Source of the DNA: G965214625 sp965214625
GTDB taxonomy: Bacteria > Pseudomonadota > Gammaproteobacteria > Arenicellales > Poriferihabitantaceae
Direction: 5' to 3'
DNA length: 64,000 bases
NCBI GenBank assembly: GCA_965214625.1
Contig: OZ243962.1
Location: forward strand, 1,674,001-1,738,000
In this document: positions 54,194 to 61,238 of the stretch, one piece after another
Numbering within the stretch: position 1 is the stretch's first letter
Layout of the letters: every line of letters begins with the position of its first letter
Made by a program: the position numbers and the translations under genes
The notes under the pieces: generated by a model
Seen by the model: only the letters and a program-made list of their open reading frames with translations
Databases searched by the model: none
Told to the model about the DNA's origin: nothing

Positions 54194-55190
54194 CTGACCA
54201 AGACGAATGATAAATCAAAACCAGCGGTGCCGGTCGTACTGGGCATCGATCTGGGGAAAAACACGATCCATGTGCATGGCGTGGATGCCCGGGGCCGGCC
54301 CTGTCTGACGCGCAAGCTGACCCCGGGGGGTTGACAACCGTGCTGTCCAATCTGTCGCCCTGCCGGGTGGGTCTGGAGGCCTGTGGGAGAGCCCACCCGT
54401 GGGGCCGGGCGATGGAGGCGATCTGCGAAGCGGTACAGCGGCCGAACATGCGCTTTGTCGGCCTCAAGACGTTGGATCAACAAGCCCAGCAGGCGATCCA
54501 CCGGGCCCGTTCCCGTGCCGTGGGCAACCGCACCGCCCAGGTCAACGAGATCCGCGGCCTGTTGGCCGAGGTGCGCATTGAGATACCCCAGGGACGTCAT
54601 CATGTTGGGCCGGTGGTCGCGGAGATCCTCGGCAACGGGGGCACGGATCAGGTCACGTTGTCGGCGCGGTTTCTGGAGGTGCTGGCTGAGCTGCATGAGG
54701 CCCTGGTTCACATGGAGCAACGGGTGGCGCAGGATGACGACATGATCGACAAGATCGCCGCTGAGGATGAACGGGTCCAATTACTGATGACGATCCCCGG
54801 GATCGGGCCGATGACGGCCACGGCGTTACTCAGTGCCTTGGGGGATCCGGGGGTGTTTCGCAATGGCCGGGAACTGGCCGCCTGGTTGGGACTGGTACCG
54901 CGACAGTATTCGACCGGGGGCAAGGCGCGGTTGCTCGGCCTCTCCAAGCGCGGCGATCGCTACGTGCGTTATCTGTTGGTCCATGGAGCCCGGTCGGTGG
55001 TGCGTCGACATGATCCCAAGCGAAGCACCACCGGCGCAATCAGTGGCTCAGGGGACTGCTTGAACGGCGCCACAAGAACGTGGCGACGGTGGCGTTGGCC
55101 AACCGTATGGCCCGCACCGCCTAGGCGGTGTTGACCTCCGGCCAGCCATACCGGGAAAACCACGTACCGAGCGGACCGGCGGTCCGATGA
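54194..55190 (+). pseudogene. IS110-family transposase, degraded
   Basis: Remains of a DEDD transposase. The start (VLGIDLGKNTIHVHGVDARG) keeps the first Asp but meets TGA near 54332. The next frame keeps GLEACG (Glu) and then jumps from PWGRA directly to MEAICEAVQRPNMRF, so about 40 residues with the NDARDA acidic pair are deleted. The C-terminal transposase-20 part is well kept (IPGIGPMTATALLSALGDPG, GRELAAWLGLVPRQYS, LLGLSKRGDRYVRYLLVHGA). Further frameshifts and a TAG occur near 55020-55125. It cannot be active. Confidence 0.88.
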
Positions 55191-55872
55191 ATCGAAACGA
55201 TCAACCCGATAGGGGCATCGGTCCACGGGCCGGAGGCCGGGCACATTAACGTTTAAACACAGGAGGTTCATTCCCTACCGAGGTTGCAAAAGAGACATTG
55301 ATCGTGATGGCAGCAAAGGCAAACCTGCCGCTGTGAAAACCTGATTAACGCAGTGGCTCAAGTGATTGAAGCCGAAGAATTGTTAAGGACACAGCGGCGC
55401 GAATTCCATCGGGGCCAGAGGGCACAAGTCCCTCACCAACAGGTCGGATAGATGGCCGCAGCCCAACCCTTGCAACACGAAAAATAACGCTTGCAAAACA
55501 GGGGTGGACCATAGATGCGTTGACAAGAAGAAGACCGGGTATCAAGAAAACCTGTCTTTATACCGGAAACGAAAAACCTGCATGAAACAGGGCCATTGAA
55601 TTGAAAAAACATAATCATCGCAGAGGTTACGGTAGGAACGGGCATTTCTGTCCACCTCCGTCCAGTTCCGTTATTCCGCCGAGGTGCTGGCAGGTAGGCA
55701 AGAGGGGGAACGTGGTAACATGAGCAGCGCTGTCGGTGGTGAAAATTTGTCACCATCCGGTTCCTTTGTTTTAGATGAACCAGAGGCATGGCTTGTCTCC
55801 AATCAAGCCAGCAATGGTTTCGACAAACTGCCCCAAAGTGACTATCAATAAAAGGTGTTTTGAATCTATCTT
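55191..55872. other. gap downstream of the IS110 pseudogene
   Basis: About 680 bases with no recognised gene. It probably includes the non-coding 3' end of the IS110 element. The second copy of the 19-bp repeat CAAGAAGAAGACCGGGTAT lies at 55524-55542. Short frames on both strands have no domain. Confidence 0.5.
55524..55542 (+). repeat. 19-bp direct repeat, copy 2
   Basis: Identical to 51016-51034 (CAAGAAGAAGACCGGGTAT), same orientation, about 4.5 kb apart; the segment between contains the ISNCY element, the secreted hypothetical gene and the IS110 pseudogene. Confidence 0.75.
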
Positions 55873-55898
55873 AAAGAAAACCCCCGCCGAAGCGGGGG
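55873..55898 (-). terminator. intrinsic terminator after the ArdC-like gene
   Basis: CCCCCGC/GCGGGGG stem (7 bp) with a CGAA-type loop and, reading the minus strand, a T-rich tail (TTTTCTTT). It lies just after the stop codon of the ArdC-like gene. Confidence 0.85.
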
Positions 55899-55905
55899 AT
55901 AATAG

Positions 55906-56838
55906 TCAGGCAGCCTCCCTGAGGTCTTCCTGACCGGCTTTTTCCATCAGGAAGTCCACGGCCTTTTGTGCTTGGGTGGCCGCGACGATGACCGCTGCAC
56001 TATCCGCCTTGAGCACTTCAAGCCAACTGGCGATGTACTCCGGGTGCTGCAGTTCCGCCGCCAGCCCGGTCCACTCGCACAGGAACGCCGCCCCCATTTC
56101 GGCAACGAGTTCCTCGCGGGCATAGTCCGGATCCCCGAAAGCCATCCCGTACTTCCGTGCCAGGCGCGACCCGTGGCCGGTCCAGTGGACCAGCCCGTGA
56201 AACCGCGTGGCGTGGAAACTCCCCACATTGGCAAACTGTGGCGGGTTCGGCACCCGGATGAAGTCGCCACCGGGGGCGTAATACGCCCGGTTACCGCCGA
56301 AATGTATCTCGGCGCCACTGCCATCGACCAACCGGTCCGACAGGGCGTGGCGGTACGCTGTGGACCCCAGGGAAGGTATTTGCGGCATCGGAATGCCGTC
56401 GACACCCACCAACTGGGCCCGGTTCCAGACGTAATAGCACCGGTGGATCCAGATCCGTCGGGCGGCTTCGTTCCGGTCATCGGGATCCGATTCGGCCGAT
56501 TCGGCCGGTTTCAGATCGATCGGACGAAAGAACACGATCGCGGTGCCTTTCTCCCCCTTGCGGATATGACCGCCGGCCTCAATGGCCATTTTCCGCGTGA
56601 ACCACTGCGCCGTCGGATAACCCGACACGCACTGCGCCATGGTGAGGATGATCCGATTGATGCCACGGTAGCCACGGTCCCGCGCGCTCACGGGCGTTTC
56701 CCGGGTACCGCGGGTTTCCGACCAGGGCTTGACCCAGGGGGCACACCCTTTTTCCAGGGCGCTGATTATTTTATTAGTGACCTCGGCAAAGAGGTCACGA
56801 CGAGCGACGGCCGGCCGTCCCGAAGGGGTGTTTTTCAT
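55906..56838 (-). CDS. ArdC-like antirestriction protein with altered HExxH
   Basis: Protein of 310 aa with the N-terminal ssDNA-binding domain of ArdC (TNKIISALEKGCAPWVKPWS, RGYRGINRIILTMAQ, YPTAQWFTRKMAIEAGGHIRKGEKGTAIVFF) and the C-terminal zincin domain (YAREELVAEMGAAFLCEW). ArdC proteins protect incoming plasmid DNA from restriction in recipients. The metal site reads FHGLVHWTGH where the family has FHELVHW: Glu is replaced by Gly through one base, so protease activity is probably lost, though the His pair and the downstream Glu remain. ATG 56838 follows GGAG; an upstream ATG-less extension is discarded. It has its own promoter, structured leader and terminator. Confidence 0.9.
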   Translation of the reverse strand: MKNTPSGRPAVARRDLFAEVTNKIISALEKGCAPWVKPWSETRGTRETPVSARDRGYRGINRIILTMAQCVSGYPTAQWFTRKMAIEAGGHIRKGEKGTAIVFFRPIDLKPAESAESDPDDRNEAARRIWIHRCYYVWNRAQLVGVDGIPMPQIPSLGSTAYRHALSDRLVDGSGAEIHFGGNRAYYAPGGDFIRVPNPPQFANVGSFHATRFHGLVHWTGHGSRLARKYGMAFGDPDYAREELVAEMGAAFLCEWTGLAAELQHPEYIASWLEVLKADSAAVIVAATQAQKAVDFLMEKAGQEDLREAA

Positions 56839-57101
56839 GGGTTGTCTCCAAATGAAAGTAAAAAAAAGGAGACACACCCATCCCGCAAGGGACGCGTATC
56901 CCCTTGGGGTGATGCCAGGTAACCCTGACGGCGTAAGACACGACCGCCTTGCGGCAAATCGTGAATAAGGGTGCCAGGAAGCTTACCTTCCCGATGGCCG
57001 TGGTTCCCTTCAGGGAGTGTGCACCCGGGCGGCCAGTGGTGCCAGATCAGCTCTGGCGGGCCATTGCAGACAGTCTATAACACCCGCAAAGGAGAAATCA
57101 A
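56839..57101 (-). promoter_or_regulatory. leader unit A: promoter, structured 5' UTR and SD-sequestering helix
   Basis: On the minus strand: -35 TTGATT (57096-57101), 18-base spacer, -10 TAGACT (57072-57077), then a leader of about 230 nt before ardC-like. Hairpins: GCCAGA/TCTGGC, TCCCT/AGGGA, GGAAG/CTTCC, CACGA...TCGTG. Next to the start codon TGTCTCC pairs with GGAGACA (56843-56849 with 56868-56874), masking the Shine-Dalgarno. About 110 bases of it (56967-57077) are nearly the same as in units B and C. Confidence 0.85.
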
Positions 57102-57192
57102 GCACTAGCACTGCGCTGTTTTGACCTCCGGCCACCACCACGTGAACCGGCACAGCGCCTGTCACGGCGCTACGCGCCCTGCTTGGCGCACC

Positions 57193-57219
57193 AAAAAAAA
57201 GGGGCATGAAGCCCCTTTT
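57193..57219 (-). terminator. intrinsic terminator after coiled-coil gene 1
   Basis: GGGGC/GCCCC stem with loop ATGAA, flanked by A8 on one side and T4 on the other, so on the minus strand it ends in a long T-run. An almost identical hairpin follows coiled-coil gene 2 (57872-57899). Confidence 0.88.
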
Positions 57220-57240
57220 CCCGGATTGATAAATGACGCT

Positions 57241-57519
57241 CTAGGCACCCGCTTCCGGCCACAGTTTCAGCACGGCCACCAGCAGACCCAACATACCGAA
57301 CACCGCCAGGATCGTTTTGTTGCTTTCCCGGGCAACGGCAGAGACGATCTTGGCTTCCAGGTCATTCTTGGTCGCCAACAGCTTGGCGTCCAGATCTTCC
57401 CTGCTGGCCAGATGGTCCGTCATCAGCCCGACCGCCTCAAGCTGGGCATCGGCCTGTCCAGCCTTCGCGCCACTTTGTCTGAGTATCTTGTGTGCATACA
57501 ATATCGACGTTGTTTTCAT
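57241..57519 (-). CDS. small coiled-coil membrane protein 1
   Basis: Protein of 92 aa: MKTTSILYAHKILRQSGAK, then an amphipathic helical stretch (DHLASREDLDAKLLATKNDL) and one C-terminal membrane segment (ILAVFGMLGLLVAVLKLW). The order resembles DUF1640/CCDC90-like small proteins, but function is unknown. The GAGGAAA before the ATG is paired in a 12-bp helix (leader B). The longer frame upstream runs through the leader and is not coding. It stands between ArdC-like and coiled-coil gene 2, each with separate promoter and terminator. Confidence 0.8.
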   Translation of the reverse strand: MKTTSILYAHKILRQSGAKAGQADAQLEAVGLMTDHLASREDLDAKLLATKNDLEAKIVSAVARESNKTILAVFGMLGLLVAVLKLWPEAGA

Positions 57520-57793
57520 AGGGTTTGTTTCCTCATAAAAAAGCAGGAAACAAGCCACACCCGACCGGGGGAACGTGCCCCCTGCGGGTTGAAATGCCAC
57601 AACACGATCAAGCGTGTCTGGCGACGTAAGACACGACCGCCTTCGGGCGGATCGTGAAATAAGGGTGCCGGGAAGTTGCCTTCCCGCTGGCCGAGGTTCC
57701 CTTGAGGGAGTGTGCACCCGGGCGGCCAATGGTGCCAGACAAGCTCTGGCGGGCCATTGAAAACAGTCTATCGGCTCAGTCAGTCAAAATCAA
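57520..57793 (-). promoter_or_regulatory. leader unit B: promoter, structured 5' UTR and SD-sequestering helix
   Basis: Minus strand: -35 TTGATT (57788-57793), 17-base spacer, -10 TAGACT (57765-57770). Hairpins GCCAGA/TCTGGC, TCCCT/AGGGA, GGAAG-GCAA-CTTCC and a strong CACGATCCGCC-CGAA-GGCGGTCGTG, plus ACACG/CGTGT. The helix of GGTTTGTTTCCT (57522-57533) with AGGAAACAAGCC (57545-57556), 12 pairs with one wobble, encloses the Shine-Dalgarno. Sequence of this helix is unlike that in units A and C. Confidence 0.87.
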
Positions 57794-57871
57794 GTGCTGG
57801 TTTTGACTGGTCCACCACCATGTGGACCGGTACAGCGCCTGTTACGATGCTACGCGCCCGACCTGACGCAC

Positions 57872-57899
57872 AAAGAAAAAGGGGCATGAAGCCCCTTTT
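57872..57899 (-). terminator. intrinsic terminator after coiled-coil gene 2
   Basis: Same GGGGCATGAAGCCCC hairpin as at 57193, with an A/G-rich run that gives a T-rich tail on the minus strand. The 60 bases between this hairpin and promoter B are also similar to the corresponding piece beside promoter A. Confidence 0.88.
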
Positions 57900-57950
57900 C
57901 CTGGATTGACAGCGACACTCACACCGGAACTAGCGTTACGAACTGCCGAC

Positions 57951-58280
57951 TCAAGAAGGGAACCGACTGATCCACTCGAAGATGCCCAGGATCAAAACCA
58001 GACCGCCCAGCAACTTCCAGGTCAGTCGCCCTTCCATCCTGGCCAGGTCGATCTTCACATCGGACACTTCCGTCGCCAGGGTACCCAAACGCTGATCCAT
58101 CCGTTCAAAACGATCATCCATACGAGCCATACGTCGGCCCAGATCGTCGATCGCGCGCAACACGCGATTTTCACTCTCTTGAACCTTCGCCTCGACCACC
58201 TTGATGACCCCCAGTGTCTGGGCCGGTGACAGCCCATCATCGCAAGAGCCGTTACCCGGCTCCGAATTAACATATACCAT
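57951..58280 (-). CDS. small coiled-coil membrane protein 2
   Basis: Protein of 109 aa: a long heptad-like helix (VIKVVEAKVQESENRVLRAI, then MARMDDRFERMDQRLGTLAT and VSDVKIDLARMEGRL) and a C-terminal membrane segment (WKLLGGLVLILGIFEWI). Same architecture as coiled-coil protein 1 but no clear sequence identity. GGAGGTAAATC precedes ATG 58280. Function unknown; structure suggests a membrane-attached oligomeric rod. It has leader C upstream and its own terminator. Confidence 0.82.
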   Translation of the reverse strand: MVYVNSEPGNGSCDDGLSPAQTLGVIKVVEAKVQESENRVLRAIDDLGRRMARMDDRFERMDQRLGTLATEVSDVKIDLARMEGRLTWKLLGGLVLILGIFEWISRFPS

Positions 58281-58559
58281 GATTTACCTCCAGAACAAAA
58301 AGACAGCAGGAGGCAAACCAACCTTGACAGGGGAGTTTGTTCCCCTGCGGGTTGAAATGCCAGAACACGATCAAGCGTGTCTGGCGACGTAGACCACACG
58401 ATCTCCAAAGGACCGTGATAAGGGTGCCAGGAAGCTTGCCTTCCCGATGGCCGTGGTTCCCTTCAGGGAGTGTGCACCCGGATGCAGCCATGTGGTGCCA
58501 GATCAGCTCTGGCGGGCTATTGCGCTTTCAGTCTACTCCAACCGGATTGCCCGGGTCAA
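58281..58559 (-). promoter_or_regulatory. leader unit C: promoter, structured 5' UTR and SD-sequestering helix
   Basis: Minus strand: -35 TTGACC (58554-58559), 18-base spacer, -10 TAGACT (58530-58535). The leader keeps GCCAGA/TCTGGC, TCCCT/AGGGA, GGAAG/CTTCC, CACGGTC/GATCGTG (different sequence but still paired) and ACACG/CGTGT. The Shine-Dalgarno GGAGGTAAA (58283-58291) pairs with TTTGCCTCC (58309-58317), nine pairs including one G-U. Confidence 0.85.
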
Positions 58560-58657
58560 GCTGCTGTCAGGGAAGACGACATACGCTCAGAATACAGAAA
58601 ATCATCCTGTGAGTGGAAAAACCAATCATCTCAGTCCGCTGTTTTTCATTGCCTGAT

Positions 58658-58828
58658 TCACGGTCCATTGTTAATCGGTTCGTGGTCGTGATCGGTGTGG
58701 TGTTCGCTGTTCGATCGCTTGGCTTCTTTTGCGACCTCGGTTTTGCCGTGGTATTCCCAGATGACCGAATGGTCGAATGAATCGATCAATCGCCATGTGT
58801 CGTGCAGTGTCAGGCGGATGTCGTACAT
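58658..58828 (-). CDS. possible small His-rich protein
   Basis: A 56-codon frame beginning MYDIRLTLHDTWRLIDSF and ending with a His/Asp-rich tail (SNSEHHTDHDHEPIN). No recognised domain and no clear ribosome site. It follows the same strand as the leader-controlled genes and lies upstream of leader C, but has no copy of the leader itself. The acidic-histidine tail might bind metal. Low confidence. Confidence 0.3.
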   Translation of the reverse strand: MYDIRLTLHDTWRLIDSFDHSVIWEYHGKTEVAKEAKRSNSEHHTDHDHEPINNGP

Positions 58829-59146
58829 TCAGGATACGTCAGACACCGTGGCGACTGATACGTGACAGACGGGGAAACCCGGCCTGATCGGCTGACGATC
58901 ACACCAACCCCGCCCGTTGGGTCTGTTTGGCCAGGCACCTGTCCCATGAGGGTATCGGCCTGTGAGCATAAATCAACCCCTGGTATCTGTAAATTGATTA
59001 AATGAAACGAATCACTGGTGAATCTGACCAACAAATAATAATCATATAATGCAATAGAGATAAAAAATCATCTTGAGACTGTGAAAAGAAATACTGTGGG
59101 ATATCAGAAGGGCTGTCCATCAAACAAAATCGGCTTGGGGATAGGA
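58829..59146. other. gap with change to AT-rich DNA
   Basis: About 320 bases without a recognised gene. Base composition changes from GC-rich to AT-rich near 58990, which may mark the border of a separately acquired segment. Confidence 0.5.
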
Positions 59147-60352
59147 TTATTTCTTTTTCATTGGAGGTATTATATAGATGTTGTTTCCATCGTGTTCATA
59201 AATGCAAGGACCATAAATGTTATGGAAAAACAGGTATTCTGAAGCATGAGTTTTAAAACGAGCTTGAGACATGCCACATCTACACTCAGAAATAATAGGA
59301 ATCCAGTTCCCGTCTTCCTTGGTATAGTCAGATATTGATTTGACGACAGCCTTATTTTGAATTTCTACGTATTTTGTATCCATAGATAGTTCTGCAATGT
59401 AGGAATTTTTTTTAAAGATATTACGTGTTTTAATGATTTTTTTTAACTGAGTATCGTATACAAGTATAGAAGGAAAATTGAGTTTCTTAGCTAGTGCTGC
59501 CTGTTCATGCTGAGAAGGAGGAATCAGTGAAGTAACATTCATTGGAGTCCCCTCATAAAACTCTGGTTCGGGCCGTTTTTGAATTATTCCTATTTTAAAA
59601 ATAGGTATGCTTTCAAATACTAACCGCGTCGCTGATAAAGTGGAGAGATCAACAATGGTTTTTGCTCTGACCCCATTAGCCTGATTAGGCCAAAGAAACC
59701 CTAATTTTCCGGCCGAATGCTCGAAATATGTTTTGAACAAAGTTTTCTGTTTTCCATCATTAACAAATAAGTAAATATGGAATTTGGGTTGATATATGTC
59801 TCTAGTGCTGTTCCTAAACCTCTGAACGCCATAAGATGAAGAATAGGTCACAATATGGCTGTACGTTTTAAATCCGGGGATAATCATTTCTAGATCGTCA
59901 ATCAAATCACTTGGGCTGCTATAGGGGGATTTGTTTGAATTTGCTGGTACTCCATCATGGTCTAGTAGAAAAATATCGACTGACTGAAAATTTTCCTTGA
60001 ACCTGCCAATACACTTACGGCCTTTGTATTGATAAATATCGCCTCGATGACTCTTCTGTCCAAAATTGGTATTTAATGTAGGGCGTGAGAGAATATAAAA
60101 TGGTTCATCTGTTTCTATACCAATGGGTTTATCAAGCATAATCGCACGATTTTTTGAACGCTGTATTAGTACGATTTCGTCATAAAATTCTCTAGGAGTA
60201 TCGAATTGTCGATAAACTGCCGACATTATTGATGGAGAATATGATTTAGATTCAAGCTTACCAGCATCATTAATATAATATGCCTTGCCAATTCTTCCAT
60301 TGTGTAATGGCTTTAAGACTGTCAACCCATATTTCTGAGATTTTTTTTGCAT
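59147..60352 (-). CDS. probable archaeo-eukaryotic-type primase (AEP/PrimPol-like) protein
   Basis: Protein of 401 aa not assignable by simple recognition, but with the three AEP motifs in order: FLLDHDG (DxD, about residue 130), PKFHIYLFV (sxH, about 190) and TIVDLSTLSATRLVFESIP (hD, about 233). This arrangement is known in plasmid and phage primases. The C-terminal third (SECRCGMSQARFKTH) has two Cys that might be part of a small metal site. DNA is AT-rich, unlike the core genome. No helicase or replication initiator is adjacent. The ATG has a weak ribosome site. Function as primase is inference. Confidence 0.5.
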   Translation of the reverse strand: MQKKSQKYGLTVLKPLHNGRIGKAYYINDAGKLESKSYSPSIMSAVYRQFDTPREFYDEIVLIQRSKNRAIMLDKPIGIETDEPFYILSRPTLNTNFGQKSHRGDIYQYKGRKCIGRFKENFQSVDIFLLDHDGVPANSNKSPYSSPSDLIDDLEMIIPGFKTYSHIVTYSSSYGVQRFRNSTRDIYQPKFHIYLFVNDGKQKTLFKTYFEHSAGKLGFLWPNQANGVRAKTIVDLSTLSATRLVFESIPIFKIGIIQKRPEPEFYEGTPMNVTSLIPPSQHEQAALAKKLNFPSILVYDTQLKKIIKTRNIFKKNSYIAELSMDTKYVEIQNKAVVKSISDYTKEDGNWIPIISECRCGMSQARFKTHASEYLFFHNIYGPCIYEHDGNNIYIIPPMKKK

Positions 60353-61238
60353 AAGGTATTGAGCTTATTGGTTTTTCACACGTGCTTTCGAACTGTTTTC
60401 AGTGAATCTTCGGTCATATTTTGATCTGGGCATAATCATAGTTGACAGATTATCATGGATATTTCCAGTAGGCACCTTGGAAGTTGTCAGGGGAGAGAGC
60501 ATTGCTAAAGTAATGCGAGTCTATGATGCATGAAAAGCATACCCATGGACTCTGCCTCCAAGTGGTGACCTTGCTTATGCGATCAATCGGATTGGTTGAG
60601 GCGGTGTTTCCAATTTCTTTGAACAGGTGTAGGCTGATATTTTTTTGAGCCTGCCGTATTGCCTGTACTGGTTGATGTCACGCCACGTGAATAGATCGGT
60701 GCCAAGGAAACTCATCCCCATACAGTAAAATTTGTTCGACCAGTCTACATAGCTACTCGCATAGCAGCAGGTCAATTGGTAAGCCGGTCCATGGTGAGTC
60801 GCCTCAATGCGCTGATACAACAAACTCACATGTAGTTTCTTGTCAGATCCGCTAGGTAATCCACCAGGTTGTTTTGTGGAAGATCGGCGATTGTCCTTGG
60901 CCCTGAATGAAAATCATCGAGTGCAGGAAAGTTCCCTCCGCTACTTTACTTAAATGGTATTGATCGAAATAAACCAATAGGCAAACGAGCTAGCACGAGA
61001 AACGAAAACATTTGATGACTCAATTCATTGAAGTCGAAATTCTGATTGATAATGGCATATCTCGGCGCAAATCGCATTAAAGTCAGAACTAGGCAGCCCT
61101 GCAAAAGTCGTCAGTGGGATTACGGCAGTGGAAGCGTCCAACACGGAACCTTATTTGAAAAATCGGAAAATCCATGCGGTGACAAATTTAAGATCATGGA
61201 TAGAGATATGTCGCTGATATCAGACACATATATGGAAT
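60353..61238. other. AT-rich gap with one short frame
   Basis: About 890 bases between the primase-like gene and frhB-like gene. Apart from the 84-codon frame at 60575-60829 nothing coding is convincing. A 71-codon plus-strand frame at 61046-61261 runs into the end of the frhB-like gene and is not supported. No RNA gene or repeat array seen. Confidence 0.4.
60575..60829 (-). CDS. hypothetical protein or gene remnant
   Basis: 84 codons, MSLLYQRIEATHHGPAYQLT then CCYASSYVDWSNKFYCMGMS and FLGTDLFTWRDINQYRQYGR. The composition (aromatic residues, Cys, Trp) looks like a real protein, perhaps a fragment of a larger one, but I recognise no domain. No clear ribosome site. Confidence 0.35.
   Translation of the reverse strand: MSLLYQRIEATHHGPAYQLTCCYASSYVDWSNKFYCMGMSFLGTDLFTWRDINQYRQYGRLKKISAYTCSKKLETPPQPIRLIA

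Noticed and set aside
57100..57190. Integron attC sites between the leader-controlled genes
   Set aside because: The spacers have palindromes (GGCGC/GCGCC) but no GTTRRRY core sites, and the conserved part includes promoter and leader, which is not attC architecture.
56967..57771. A conserved leader peptide starting ATGGCCCGCCAG in the leaders
   Set aside because: The short frame (MARQS) exists in A, runs on for about 50 codons in B, and has ATA instead of ATG in C, so it is not conserved as a peptide.
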